A stretch of 64,000 nucleotides of DNA, taken from Xanthobacteraceae bacterium (GTDB lineage Bacteria > Pseudomonadota > Alphaproteobacteria > Rhizobiales > Xanthobacteraceae). Within the stretch, counting starts at the first letter, position 1. Each line of letters begins with the position of its first letter. The DNA is taken from contig CP075369.1 of the NCBI GenBank assembly GCA_019454205.1, forward strand, positions 2,356,001 through 2,420,000, read 5' to 3'. Positions 32,886 through 41,780 of this stretch are shown in pieces. The translations under genes were made by a program, and so were the position numbers. The notes beneath the pieces were generated by a model, which was given only the letters and a program-made list of their open reading frames with translations, made no database searches and was not told where the DNA came from.

Positions 32886-33826
32886 TTCGCGCCTCCATTA
32901 CGATCGCCGTGTACAAGACCGACAAAGATTTCCTCAAGCGAACTTTGCTTGGTGGAAAGATCGCGGAACCGGATGCCAGCTTCGTTGAGAGACGCAAGCA
33001 GCCGGGTAATGCCAGTACGCTCTGCCTGCGTGTCATACGTATAAGTGAGTTCGTCGCCGGCCTGCGAAAGCGAAAGCTGCGCGCGGCCAAACAGATTTTC
33101 CGGCAGTGCGGAGAGCTTTTCCTGAAGCTGGAGCGTGAGGCGTTTCTGGCCGAGCTTACGCATCAGTTCCTTCTTCTCCTCGACGAGGATGATCTCGCCC
33201 TTGGAGATGACGCCGATGCGGTCGGCCATATCTTCGGCTTCTTCGATGTAATGCGTGGTGAGAATGATGGTGACGCCCGACGCGCGCAGATCGCGCACCA
33301 CTTGCCACATATCCTTGCGCAACTCGACATCGACACCCGCAGTTGGTTCGTCGAGGAACAAAATCTTCGGCTCGTGCGAGAGCGCCTTCGCAATCAGCAC
33401 GCGCCGCTTCATGCCGCCGGAAAGCGTCATGATCTTGTTGTCTTTCTTGTCCCAGAGCGACAGGTCTTTGAGAATCTTCTCGATATAGGCCGGATTCTTC
33501 GGCTTGCCGAACAGCCCGCGGCTGAACGAGACCGTCGCCCACACGGATTCGAAGGCGTCGGTCGTAAGTTCCTGCGGCACCAGTCCGATCATTTCGCGCG
33601 CGGCGCGAAAGTCCGTGACGTTGTCGTGTCCGTCGACCCGCACCGTGCCTTTGCTCGGATTGATCGTACCGCAGACGATCCCGATCAGCGTGGTCTTGCC
33701 CGCGCCGTTGGGGCCGAGCAGCGCGAAGATTTCGCCGCGGCGAATTTCGAGATTGATGTTCCGGAGCGCATCGAAGCCGGTGGCGTAGGTCTTCGATAGC
33801 CCGGAGATTTGAATGATCGGCTGCAT
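32882..33826 (-). CDS. ABC transporter ATP-binding protein (ABC-2 class)
   Basis: A 314-residue ATPase. Walker A is GPNGAGKTT near residue 38, the signature is LSGGMKRRVLIAKAL, Walker B is ILFLDEPTAGVD, and the switch His is in LTTHYIEEAE. The C-terminal 80 residues form the DRA/NodI-type regulatory tail (QSSLEEIFVGLV). It is first in the two-gene exporter operon, divergent from the secreted-protein gene across 217 bp. Confidence 0.92.
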   Translation of the reverse strand: MQPIIQISGLSKTYATGFDALRNINLEIRRGEIFALLGPNGAGKTTLIGIVCGTINPSKGTVRVDGHDNVTDFRAAREMIGLVPQELTTDAFESVWATVSFSRGLFGKPKNPAYIEKILKDLSLWDKKDNKIMTLSGGMKRRVLIAKALSHEPKILFLDEPTAGVDVELRKDMWQVVRDLRASGVTIILTTHYIEEAEDMADRIGVISKGEIILVEEKKELMRKLGQKRLTLQLQEKLSALPENLFGRAQLSLSQAGDELTYTYDTQAERTGITRLLASLNEAGIRFRDLSTKQSSLEEIFVGLVHGDRNGGAK

Positions 33827-34043
33827 GAAAAACTATGTATCTGTACGGATGCGAGAGCAGATGGCATGTGTACCGCCGTTTCGCAATGCATCGGCGGGAC
33901 GGAATGCAGCAACGCACGCGGGCGACGGCCATGCGTAAATTTCATGCGAATTCTCCGGAAGATTCGTCCGGTCCAAGATTGGCCGCAATGCGGCCCCTCA
34001 CTCCCGCCGCGATTCACTTTTCATTCCCCAGAGGAAACTTCCC

Positions 34044-34553
34044 ATGCTCAAGATTTTCCGCGCGGCCGCCCTCGCGCTGACCGCGCTGGCTTTCGCCGCG
34101 GCGCCCGCTGCCGCGCAGGACGGCCCGAAAGAGATCAAGCTGACCGAGAAGCAGGTACAGAGCTACATCGCAGCGCAGAGCGACATCAACGCGGTGACGT
34201 CGCAGATCAAGGGCGACAAACCCGACCCGAAACTGCTCGCGCAGCTTGAAGCCGCTGCCAAGAAGCACGGCTTCGCCAACCTTGATGAACTGGACGCCGT
34301 TTCCGTCAGCATCAACCTGATTTTCGCAGGCCTCGATCCGAAGACGAAGACGTTCATCCAGCCGGCCGAGCAGATCAAGCGCGAGATCGCAGAAATCGAA
34401 GCGGACAAATCGATCCCGGCCCCTGAGAAGAAGCAGGCGCTGGAAGAACTCAACAGCGCGTTGAAGAACGTGAAGCCGGTCCAGTATCCGGAAAACATCG
34501 AGCTGGTGAAAAAGTACTACGACAAAATCGAAGCATCTATGCCGAAGGGCTAG
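34044..34553 (+). CDS. Conserved secreted (periplasmic) protein, unknown function
   Basis: A 169-residue protein with a clear signal peptide (MLKIFRAAALALTALAFAA, cut near AAAQDG), leaving a soluble, helical, Lys/Glu-rich domain. Segments such as TEKQVQSYIAAQSDINAVT and HGFANLDELDAVSVSINLIF are typical of a small periplasmic family in Bradyrhizobium relatives. No catalytic motif is seen. It is monocistronic with a strong terminator directly after. Confidence 0.75.
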   Translation: MLKIFRAAALALTALAFAAAPAAAQDGPKEIKLTEKQVQSYIAAQSDINAVTSQIKGDKPDPKLLAQLEAAAKKHGFANLDELDAVSVSINLIFAGLDPKTKTFIQPAEQIKREIAEIEADKSIPAPEKKQALEELNSALKNVKPVQYPENIELVKKYYDKIEASMPKG

Positions 34554-34581
34554 ACCCGCATATCGCACATTTCGCGAAACG

Positions 34582-34610
34582 AAAAACCCGCCGTAGACGG
34601 CGGGTTTTTT
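34582..34610. terminator. Bidirectional terminator between the secreted-protein gene and cheR
   Basis: A perfect 12-bp stem (AAAAACCCGCCG with CGGCGGGTTTTT) around a TAGA loop, with A- and T-runs on both flanks. It can end both the rightward secreted-protein transcript and the leftward che operon. Confidence 0.9.
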
Positions 34611-34626
34611 GTTGATTTCGCGACGA

Positions 34627-35475
34627 TCAGGCGACGCGCGCAGGTGCCTTCAACGCGGCCGCCGCCGCGGCATGAATGTAAAGCCCGCGTTTCTCCGGCA
34701 TCGGCACGAACAGTTTGGTCAGGCCTACCACCGTTTCGGCCGCGCCGAGCAGCAAATGGCCGTCCGGCGCGAGACTGCGCGCGATCCGCGTCAGCACGCT
34801 TTCTTTCGTCGTCGCATCGAAATAGATCAGCACATTCCGGCAGAATACAGCGTCGAACACGCCAAGGCTGGAGAAGTTATCCAGCAGGTTCAGCTTGCGG
34901 AACTGCACCATGTCGCGCAATTCCTGCGCAATGCGCCACTGATCGCCGTCCTGCTTAAAATATTTCAGAAGTAACTGGATCGGCAATCCACGTTGCACCT
35001 CGAATTGCGTGTAGAGGCCGCTTCGCGCCTTTTCCAGCACATCATTGGAAATGTCGGTCGCGATAATGTCGATCTTCCAGCCCGCGAATTGCGCCGGCCG
35101 CTGCTTGATCATCATGGCAAGCGAATACGGCTCCTGTCCCGTCGCCGCTGCAGCACACCAGATGCGCATGCGCTTCGCCTCGGCGCGGTTTTTCAGCAGC
35201 GCGGGGATGACAGTGTCCTCGAAACGCTCGAACGGCGTTTTGTCGCGGAAGAAGAACGACTCGTTGATCGTCATCGCTTCGGTAACGCGTGCGCGCAGTT
35301 GCTCTTCCGTGGCCTGTTTCAGTTTCGCAACCAGTTCGCCGATGGAGCCGCAATTGCGTTCGCGCGCGATCGGCTGCAGGCGGCTCTCCAGCAGATACTG
35401 CTTGTCGCCCGCGAGCTGGAGACCGGAGCGCTCCTTCAGGAGCTTGCTCAGATAAGCGTAATCCTGCGGCGTCAC
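34627..35475 (-). CDS. cheR: Chemotaxis protein methyltransferase CheR
   Basis: A 282-residue SAM-dependent glutamate methyltransferase for chemoreceptors. The N-terminal helical domain (TPQDYAYLSKLLKERSGLQL) is followed by TINESFFFRD and the SAM site IWCAAAATGQEPYSLAM, then FDAVFCRNVLIYFD and HLLLGAAETV. The SAM-site cysteine/serine of the usual SAGCSTGEEP is replaced by alanines, a small departure from consensus. It is last in the che operon and overlaps cheB by four bases. Confidence 0.94.
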   Translation of the reverse strand: MTPQDYAYLSKLLKERSGLQLAGDKQYLLESRLQPIARERNCGSIGELVAKLKQATEEQLRARVTEAMTINESFFFRDKTPFERFEDTVIPALLKNRAEAKRMRIWCAAAATGQEPYSLAMMIKQRPAQFAGWKIDIIATDISNDVLEKARSGLYTQFEVQRGLPIQLLLKYFKQDGDQWRIAQELRDMVQFRKLNLLDNFSSLGVFDAVFCRNVLIYFDATTKESVLTRIARSLAPDGHLLLGAAETVVGLTKLFVPMPEKRGLYIHAAAAAALKAPARVA

Positions 35476-36602
35476 GAGCGTTCTCCTGAAATAATCCTGA
35501 GCGTGCGCGCGGCGATCTCACCGAGCGGCAGTACGGCGCAGCACGCACCGGAATTCGCTACCGCGCCCGGCATTCCCCAGATAACGCTGGTGGCTTCGTC
35601 CTGCGCGATGATGTTGCCGCCATTATCGGCGATCGATAGCGCGCCCTTCTTGCCGTCGGTGCCCATGCCCGTCAGCACGATGCCGACAGCGCGTCCGTCA
35701 AGCGCGTGCGAAGCCGACATGAACAAGGCGTCCACCGCCGGCTTGCAGAAATGAATCGGCGCGCCGTCGTCGATCAGGACTTCCGGTCCGGTATCGCGGC
35801 GGATCAGCGCAAGGTGTTTGCCGCCAGGGGCGACGTAGATCATGCCGGGTTTTAGCGGCTCGCCGTTGATTGCTTCGCGCGCAGGCTTGCCAGCGGCACG
35901 GCCAAGATGTTCGGCGAGCGTAGCGGTGAAAATCGGCGGCATGTGCTGCACGATCAGCACCGGCACGCGGTCCACGGCCGGCGCCAATCCCTTGAGCAAA
36001 GTGTGCAACGCTTGCGGCCCGCCGGTGGACGAACCAATCAGAATGGCGCGCGGCGCAATTCTCGAAACCGCGCGCAGCTTGATTTCGTTCGCTGCCGCCT
36101 GCTGCGCGAAGGCTTGCGGCAATCGCGGCTCGCGGCGCACGAGCGGTTGAACCTGCGCGATGCGCTTGCCGAGATGACGGATTTTATCGATCAACTCGCG
36201 GCGAAAATCTTCGGAAGCGGTGATGACACGATTGATGTCGGGCTTCGGCACGCAATCGGCGGCGCCTAGCGACAGTGCTTTCAGCGTGATTTCCGCGCCG
36301 CGCCGCGTCAGTGTCGACGCCATGATCACCGGCAAGCCCGGCTTGCGCGCGAGCAGCTCCTTCAGGGTGGCGATGCCGTCGAGTTCCGGCATCTCGATGT
36401 CGAGCAGCACGACATCCGGCCGCGCCGCCTCCGCCTGTTCCAGCGCCTCGCGCCCGTTCTTGCAGACGCGTACAACTTCCATGTCGGATTCCACGCCGAT
36501 CCAGCGCGAAATCAGCCCGCGCACGACCACCGCGTCGTCGACGATCATCACCCGGATCGGAGACGCGGTTCTGGCAGCAGGCAGCGGACGCGGTATGGGC
36601 AT
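35472..36602 (-). CDS. cheB: Chemotaxis response regulator methylesterase CheB
   Basis: A 376-residue two-domain protein. The N-terminal receiver has the DD pair at 22-23 and phospho-acceptor Asp68 in LLDIEMPELDG. The C-terminal esterase/amidase has the catalytic Ser in GSSTGGPQAL, His in QHMPP and Asp in GMGTDGKKG. It removes receptor methyl groups and opposes CheR in adaptation. The start at 36602 gives a 15-residue Pro/Arg-rich lead before the receiver; a later start is possible. Confidence 0.95.
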   Translation of the reverse strand: MPIPRPLPAARTASPIRVMIVDDAVVVRGLISRWIGVESDMEVVRVCKNGREALEQAEAARPDVVLLDIEMPELDGIATLKELLARKPGLPVIMASTLTRRGAEITLKALSLGAADCVPKPDINRVITASEDFRRELIDKIRHLGKRIAQVQPLVRREPRLPQAFAQQAAANEIKLRAVSRIAPRAILIGSSTGGPQALHTLLKGLAPAVDRVPVLIVQHMPPIFTATLAEHLGRAAGKPAREAINGEPLKPGMIYVAPGGKHLALIRRDTGPEVLIDDGAPIHFCKPAVDALFMSASHALDGRAVGIVLTGMGTDGKKGALSIADNGGNIIAQDEATSVIWGMPGAVANSGACCAVLPLGEIAARTLRIISGERS

Positions 36603-36657
36603 GAAACGGAAATTCCGGGGTTACGGACGTGAAGCGGCGGCGATGACGCGCGCCGCC

Positions 36658-37023
36658 TCAGATCAGCCCGACTTCCTGGAATTTCGCTTCGACGATTTCC
36701 TTGTCGAACGGCTTCATGATGTATTCGTCCGCGCCGGCATGCATCGCACGCGCGATGTGCGCGAGGTCGTTTTCCGTCGTGCAGAAAACCACCTTCGGCT
36801 TGTCGCCGCCCGGCATGGCACGAAGCGCCCGCAGGAAGTCGAAGCCGTCCATAACCGGCATGTTCCAGTCGAGCAGGATCGCATCGGGCATCTGCTTGGT
36901 GCAGGTGTCGAGCGCCTGACGTCCGTCGGCGGCCTCCATCACGGTGAAGCCGAAATTTTCCAGGATGCGCCGCGCTACTTTGCGGATCACGCTGGAGTCG
37001 TCGACAATAAGACAGTGTTTCAT
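36658..37023 (-). CDS. cheY: Chemotaxis response regulator CheY
   Basis: A 121-residue stand-alone receiver. The DD pair is at residues 8-9, phospho-acceptor Asp52 in LLDWNMPVMDG, the Thr in VVFCTTEND, and the Lys in MKPFDKE. Phosphorylated CheY binds the FliM/FliN switch; fliN and fliG are in this window. It lies between cheW and cheB in the operon. Confidence 0.95.
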   Translation of the reverse strand: MKHCLIVDDSSVIRKVARRILENFGFTVMEAADGRQALDTCTKQMPDAILLDWNMPVMDGFDFLRALRAMPGGDKPKVVFCTTENDLAHIARAMHAGADEYIMKPFDKEIVEAKFQEVGLI

Positions 37024-37048
37024 TTCGAATATCCTTCTCGTCTTTCGT

Positions 37049-37501
37049 TCACGCCGCGAGCGTGCCGGTTTGCAGATCGAATACGCGGTCGATGTCGAGC
37101 ACGACCATCAAGCGGTCTTCGAGCCGGTGCAGTCCCGTGGAGACCTGCGCCCAACCGGCCGGCATGTTGATGGGATTGGCGTCGAGCGACGCCGCGGGCA
37201 GTCTCAGCACTTCGCCCATCGAGTCGACCAGCAACCCGTAGGCTTCTCCTCCGTAATCGATGCCAATGGCGATGCGCGCCGCCTTCTCGCCGGCTGCAAT
37301 GCCGAGGCGGCGACGCATGTCGATCGCCGTCACCACGCGGCCGCGCAGATTGAGTACGCCCGCAACTTCGGGCTGCGCCAGCGGCACGGCGGTGATCTTG
37401 CCGATTTCGAATACGTCGTGGACCTGATGGATCGGAATGCCAAACAACTGCCCGGCGATCCACGCGGTCACATATTCCGTTTCGTTCGTGCTCGCGGTCA
37501 T
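37049..37501 (-). CDS. cheW: Chemotaxis adaptor protein CheW
   Basis: A 150-residue adaptor with the CheW double beta-barrel: YVTAWIAGQLFGIPIHQVHDVFE, then VPLAQPEVAGVLNLRGRVVTAIDMRRRLG, and IGIDYGGEAYGLLVDSMGEVLRLP. It links chemoreceptors to CheA. Its start overlaps the cheA stop by four bases (ATGA). Confidence 0.94.
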   Translation of the reverse strand: MTASTNETEYVTAWIAGQLFGIPIHQVHDVFEIGKITAVPLAQPEVAGVLNLRGRVVTAIDMRRRLGIAAGEKAARIAIGIDYGGEAYGLLVDSMGEVLRLPAASLDANPINMPAGWAQVSTGLHRLEDRLMVVLDIDRVFDLQTGTLAA

Positions 37502-40113
37502 GCGGCCTCCTGCATGTCCACGGAAAGCGTTTTCAGCGCCTGCAACAACCCGCGGCGATCGAACTTCGCGACATAACCGGCCATACCCGCGCGCTCGCTG
37601 CGCACGACTGCATTGTTATTGATGGTCGAGGAAAGACCAATCACCGGAATTTGCGCGAGCCGCGCGTTCCCACGCAGCGCTTCCGAGAAGGCATAGCCGT
37701 CCATGTCCGGCATCTCGATATCGGTCACGATAACATCGGCGTTGCCTGAGCGATCCAGCGCGGAAAGTGCATCCTTTGCATTGGCATAGACCGCGACTTC
37801 ATATCCCGCGGCCTGCAAGACCGGCGCGAGCATGTTGCGGAAGAACGCGGAGTCATCCACCAGCACGAGGCGCTTGCGCAGTTGCGCACCGCCCTGCTTG
37901 CGGTGGAACCAGTCGGCGAAGCCGAGCGGCAGGAAGTGCGCAATATCGACGATCTCGGTCGCCTGCCCGCGCACGATGGCGGAACCAATCATGCCATCGC
38001 TCTCGCTTCCCACGCGGATTTCGAGGCGGTCCTCGACGATGTCGACGATCTCGTCGACAATCAGCGCGACCGAGCGTCCGCCATCGGTGAATACGAGTAG
38101 CGGCTGCTTGCCTTCGCTGACCAGCTTGCAAGCCGGATCGACCGGAACCAGCGGCATCAACCCGCCGCGATATTGCACCATCGTGCGATTGCCGGAGCGC
38201 TCGATCTTCGTAGCGTCGATTACTTCGAGGCGCGTCACCAGCGAGAGCGGCACGGCTTTCAGCGAGTCGCTGCCCGCCCTGAACATCAGGAGCGAAACCG
38301 GACGCGAAGCCTCGTCTTCGTCCTGCACTTTCTCTTTCGCGAAGTCGTCGATGATGCGCTCCTCGCGCGTCGCACCGATCGTCTCCGCGATCCCGTTCGG
38401 GTCGAGAATCATGATGACGGAGCCGTCGCCGAGAATCGTGTTGCCGCCGAGCACCTTGATATGGCGCAGCTTGGAAGCCATCGGCTTCACGACGATTTCT
38501 TCGGTTTGCAGCACGTCGTCCACGATGACGCCGAACACGCTGGCACCGACCTGCATCACGACCACGAAGGATTCTTCCTGCACCTTCATCGCGCCGGGCA
38601 GCTTCAACATCTTGCCAAGCGAAAGCAGCGGAAGGAGCTTGTCGCGCAGGCGCAGCACCGGCGCATCGTTGATGGTTTCGACCGTGTTCGCGCTGCCAGC
38701 GCCACGATGCACGAGTTCGACCACCGCAACCTGCGGAATCGCAAAACGCTCGCCATGCGCTTCGACGACCAGCGCCGGAACGATGGCGAGGGTCAGCGGA
38801 ATCTTGATCGTGAACGTGGAACCGCGGCCCGGCGTCGAGCGCAGGTCGATGGTGCCGCCGATCTGGTCGATGTTCGTCTTCACAACATCCATGCCGACAC
38901 CGCGGCCGGAAACGCTCGTCACTTTCTCGGCGGTGGAGAAGCCAGGCGCGAAGATCAGCTTCTGCAACTGCGCTTCCGTCGGCCGGTCGTTCTCGCCGAT
39001 CAGGCCCGACGCGATGGCGCGCTTGCGGATTTTCTCGGTATTCAGCCCGCGGCCGTCGTCGGCGATTTCGATGACGATCTGCCCGCTCGCCTGATAGGCG
39101 GAGAGCCGGATCGTGCCGTGCACGGGCTTGCCGGCGGCGCGGCGATCTTCCGTGCTTTCCAGTCCGTGGTCCGCGGAATTGCGGACCATGTGGGTCAGCG
39201 GGTCGCGGATGATGTCGAGCACCTGCCGATCGAGTTCGGTCTCGGCACCGTGCATCTCCAGTTCGATTTCCTTGCCGAGTTCGTGGCCGAGATCGCGCAC
39301 GATGCGCGGCAGCTTGGCCCATGCATTGCCGATCGGCTGCATGCGCGTTTTCATGACGCCTTCCTGCAACTCGGCGGTCACGTTCGAGAGCCGCTGCAGC
39401 GGCACCTTGAATTCGCTCTCCGAATGACGGCGGACGATTTCAAGCAACTGGTTGCGCGTCAGCACCAGCTCCGAAACCATCGTCATCAGCTTTTCGACCG
39501 TGTCGACCGAGACGCGCAACGTCTGCACACCGCCCGGCGCGGTGTCGGGATGACGGCGCTCGCCCATGCGGCGGTCAGAACCGTCGCGCTTTTCCTTTTC
39601 CTCGCCCGGACCCGGCGTTTCGCGGAACGCGCGCTCCAGTTCGTCGAGCGAGACTTCGCCGGGCTTCAGTGGACGCTCCAGCACCTGCGGGCTGAGCGAG
39701 CCGACCGTGATTTCTTCCGCGGGCGGCGGCGCATCCACGCCGGCAATCGCCATCTGTTCGAGCTGCACGATGAGATCGCCGTCCGAACCGGCCGGTTCGC
39801 TCTGAGTCTTTTCCAGTTCGGCGAGAATTTCTTTCAGGCGGTCGATGGTCGCCAGCACCAGCGACACCGCTTCCGGCGTGACCTGCGCGCCGTCGCGGAA
39901 TTTGCCCATCACCGTTTCAGCGGCGTGCGCCAGCGCTTCGAGTCGCGGCAGTCCGATGAAGCCGCAGGTACCCTTGATGGTGTGAACCAGCCGGAAAATG
40001 CGGCCCAGCATCTCGGCGTTGTTCGGCTCCTGCTCGAACCGGACCAACTCGACGTCAACGACGTCGAGGCTTTCGCTGGTTTCGGCGAGAAACTCCTGAA
40101 GCAGGTCGTTCAT
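37498..40113 (-). CDS. cheA: Hybrid chemotaxis histidine kinase CheA with C-terminal receiver
   Basis: An 871-residue kinase. Domains in order: Hpt with phospho-His44 (RLVHTIKGTCGF), a linker without an evident P2 domain, the dimerisation helices (VDTVEKLMTMVSELVLTRNQL), the HATPase with ADDGRGLNTEKIR and SGRGVGMDVVKTNI, a first CheW-like domain (IPQVAVVELVHRG), a second CheW-like domain (about 610-725), and a C-terminal receiver with acceptor Asp in IVTDIEMPDMDG. Escherichia coli CheA lacks the last two modules. The receiver may act as a phosphate sink. It is first in cheA-W-Y-B-R. Confidence 0.95.
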   Translation of the reverse strand: MNDLLQEFLAETSESLDVVDVELVRFEQEPNNAEMLGRIFRLVHTIKGTCGFIGLPRLEALAHAAETVMGKFRDGAQVTPEAVSLVLATIDRLKEILAELEKTQSEPAGSDGDLIVQLEQMAIAGVDAPPPAEEITVGSLSPQVLERPLKPGEVSLDELERAFRETPGPGEEKEKRDGSDRRMGERRHPDTAPGGVQTLRVSVDTVEKLMTMVSELVLTRNQLLEIVRRHSESEFKVPLQRLSNVTAELQEGVMKTRMQPIGNAWAKLPRIVRDLGHELGKEIELEMHGAETELDRQVLDIIRDPLTHMVRNSADHGLESTEDRRAAGKPVHGTIRLSAYQASGQIVIEIADDGRGLNTEKIRKRAIASGLIGENDRPTEAQLQKLIFAPGFSTAEKVTSVSGRGVGMDVVKTNIDQIGGTIDLRSTPGRGSTFTIKIPLTLAIVPALVVEAHGERFAIPQVAVVELVHRGAGSANTVETINDAPVLRLRDKLLPLLSLGKMLKLPGAMKVQEESFVVVMQVGASVFGVIVDDVLQTEEIVVKPMASKLRHIKVLGGNTILGDGSVIMILDPNGIAETIGATREERIIDDFAKEKVQDEDEASRPVSLLMFRAGSDSLKAVPLSLVTRLEVIDATKIERSGNRTMVQYRGGLMPLVPVDPACKLVSEGKQPLLVFTDGGRSVALIVDEIVDIVEDRLEIRVGSESDGMIGSAIVRGQATEIVDIAHFLPLGFADWFHRKQGGAQLRKRLVLVDDSAFFRNMLAPVLQAAGYEVAVYANAKDALSALDRSGNADVIVTDIEMPDMDGYAFSEALRGNARLAQIPVIGLSSTINNNAVVRSERAGMAGYVAKFDRRGLLQALKTLSVDMQEAA

Positions 40114-40197
40114 GGCGGCCGCGCATATCCAAAAAGCGGACCTGCGCGCGTTTCCCGCACAGTCCGCGAAGCTGCGGCCAGTATGGGTAGCGGGGGG

Positions 40198-40211
40198 TTA
40201 ACATTGCTTAA
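40198..40211 (-). promoter_or_regulatory. CtrA-like TTAA pair upstream of cheA
   Basis: TTAACATTGCTTAA carries two TTAA words six bases apart (consensus spacing is seven), 85-98 bases before the cheA start. It is the only such pair in the chpT-cheA gap. Binding is uncertain because of the spacing. Confidence 0.35.
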
Positions 40212-40266
40212 AACAGGGGCGCCTTAGCGGTAGCCCTGAACCGTCGAAACCCTTGAATCGAAGGGC

Positions 40267-40899
40267 TTATTGAGCGCTCAGCGTCGCCCCTGCGCTGTCG
40301 GCGGCAAGCACCGCCTTCATGCCCTCGGCGCGGGCCAGCACCCCCGTATAGAAGGGCTGGATCGACTGGGCGTTGACCGTCTCGGCGGGCGTGCCGGAGA
40401 GCAGCGCCTCAACCGCCGGATGGACCACGACCCGCGAGCCTTCGACCCGCACCGTGAAGCCCATACTCTCACCGGAGCCGATCGGGTCGATGGTCATGGT
40501 ACCGCCGCGCGGGATCATCGCGCCCGCGATGACGATGAGGTTGAGGAGCAGCTTCACGCGGTTTTTCGGAAGCAGCGTCTTGGGGATGTTGAAGGCGACC
40601 TTGGTCCCCGGCTCGAACACGCCGCGGGCCAGGTCGGCCACGTCGCCGACATCGATCTGCGCGCCTGCCGAACCGGCGGCGCCAAAGGCGATCCGCGCGA
40701 ATTCCAGCTTCGCGGTCGCGCTCTCCGCGCTTTGCCGGATCAGCTTGTAGGCTTCCTCGCGGGACTCCGGCTTCTGGTCCATGTCGACCAGTTGAAAGCC
40801 GTTCTTGATCGCCGCGACCGGATTGATGAGGTCGTGGCAGACCTTGGAGCAAAGCAGGGCCGCAAGATCGAGGGAGGAAAGTTCGACGGGAGCGCTCAT
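40267..40899 (-). CDS. chpT: Histidine phosphotransferase ChpT
   Basis: A 210-residue HisKA/HATPase-like phosphotransferase that passes phosphate from the CckA hybrid kinase to CtrA and CpdR. The phospho-His is His22 in the conserved CSKVCHDLINPVAAIKNG; the second half (LLPKNRVKLLLNLIVIAGAMIPRGG) is the degenerate ATPase fold. The ATG at 40899 has AGGG eight bases upstream and places the His at the normal position; a longer start adds a 22-residue basic stretch. A GATTC (GANTC) lies in its leader at 40916-40920. Confidence 0.9.
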   Translation of the reverse strand: MSAPVELSSLDLAALLCSKVCHDLINPVAAIKNGFQLVDMDQKPESREEAYKLIRQSAESATAKLEFARIAFGAAGSAGAQIDVGDVADLARGVFEPGTKVAFNIPKTLLPKNRVKLLLNLIVIAGAMIPRGGTMTIDPIGSGESMGFTVRVEGSRVVVHPAVEALLSGTPAETVNAQSIQPFYTGVLARAEGMKAVLAADSAGATLSAQ

Positions 40900-40985
40900 G
40901 CTCCAAGCCCTATGCGATTCGGCGCGCTTTGGTCGAGCGGGCCGTGCAGTGCCATGATAAGGCACGGCATCACCCCGGAGCGGAA

Positions 40986-41780
40986 ATGAATCGAACCGAG
41001 CGAGCGCGCGTATTGGCCGGCATGGTGGAAGCCGCGGCGCGCGCCGGCACCCGTATCCGCGAGATGGCTGCAGCCGGGGTGGTCGCGCGCTCCAAGCCGG
41101 ACTCCAGTCCCGTCACCGAAGCCGACGAGGCGGCGGAAGCGATCATCGAGGAATACCTCGCGAAGCTGCTGCCGGGCGTGCCGGTGGTCGGCGAAGAATC
41201 CTATGCACGCGGCGTGAAGGTGAAGCCGGGCAGCAGTTTCTTTCTCGTCGATCCCATCGACGGTACGCGCGAGTTCATGGCAAAGCGCGACGAATACACC
41301 GTCAACATCGCGCTCCTGATCGACCACTCGCCCGCGCTCGGCGTGATCTATGCGCCCGCGCTGGCCGAACTGTTCGCCGGCGGCGCGAACGGCGCGTTCC
41401 GCCTCGCGCTTGCGCCGGGCATGGAAGTTTCGCGGGCGGAACAGACAGAGATACGGGTTCGCCCAAAACCGAAAGAGCCGGTCGCAGTCGTCAGCCGTTC
41501 GCATCCCGACAGCGCGACGCAGGCATGGCTGAAGCAGCGCGGCATCACGCAGACGATCAAGGTCGGCTCGTCTTTGAAGTTCGCGCGCGTCGCCGAAGGC
41601 AAGGCCGACGTCTATGCGCGGCTCGCTTCCATCAGCGAATGGGACATCGCCGCCGGTCACGCGCTGGTGCAGGCGGCAGGCGGCATCATGCGAACGCCGC
41701 AAGGCAAGCCGCTGCATTACGGCAAACGCAGCGAAGGCTATGAGGCGGAAAGTTTCGTCGCTTCCGCCGTCGCGTTCTAG
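40986..41780 (+). CDS. cysQ: 3'(2'),5'-bisphosphate nucleotidase CysQ
   Basis: A 264-residue lithium-sensitive phosphatase of the inositol monophosphatase superfamily, removing the 3'-phosphate of PAP/PAPS from sulfate assimilation. The metal-site motifs are GEES, DPIDGTREF and SEWDIAAGHAL, the set typical of CysQ. The ATG at 40986 has a GGAG upstream and gives the usual length; a longer reading from 40929 is not supported. Its TAG shares the palindrome CTAG with the stop of the converging YHS gene. Confidence 0.92.
   Translation: MNRTERARVLAGMVEAAARAGTRIREMAAAGVVARSKPDSSPVTEADEAAEAIIEEYLAKLLPGVPVVGEESYARGVKVKPGSSFFLVDPIDGTREFMAKRDEYTVNIALLIDHSPALGVIYAPALAELFAGGANGAFRLALAPGMEVSRAEQTEIRVRPKPKEPVAVVSRSHPDSATQAWLKQRGITQTIKVGSSLKFARVAEGKADVYARLASISEWDIAAGHALVQAAGGIMRTPQGKPLHYGKRSEGYEAESFVASAVAF

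Noticed and set aside
37853..40227. Very long open frames opposite and beside cheA (up to 684 codons).
   Set aside because: They are Arg/His/Asp-rich shadows of a high-GC gene with no domain logic; the cheA frame has complete, ordered domains.
40250..40265. CCCTT/AAGGG hairpin after chpT as a terminator.
   Set aside because: Only a 5-bp stem with three following T residues on the relevant strand; too weak to report as a feature.
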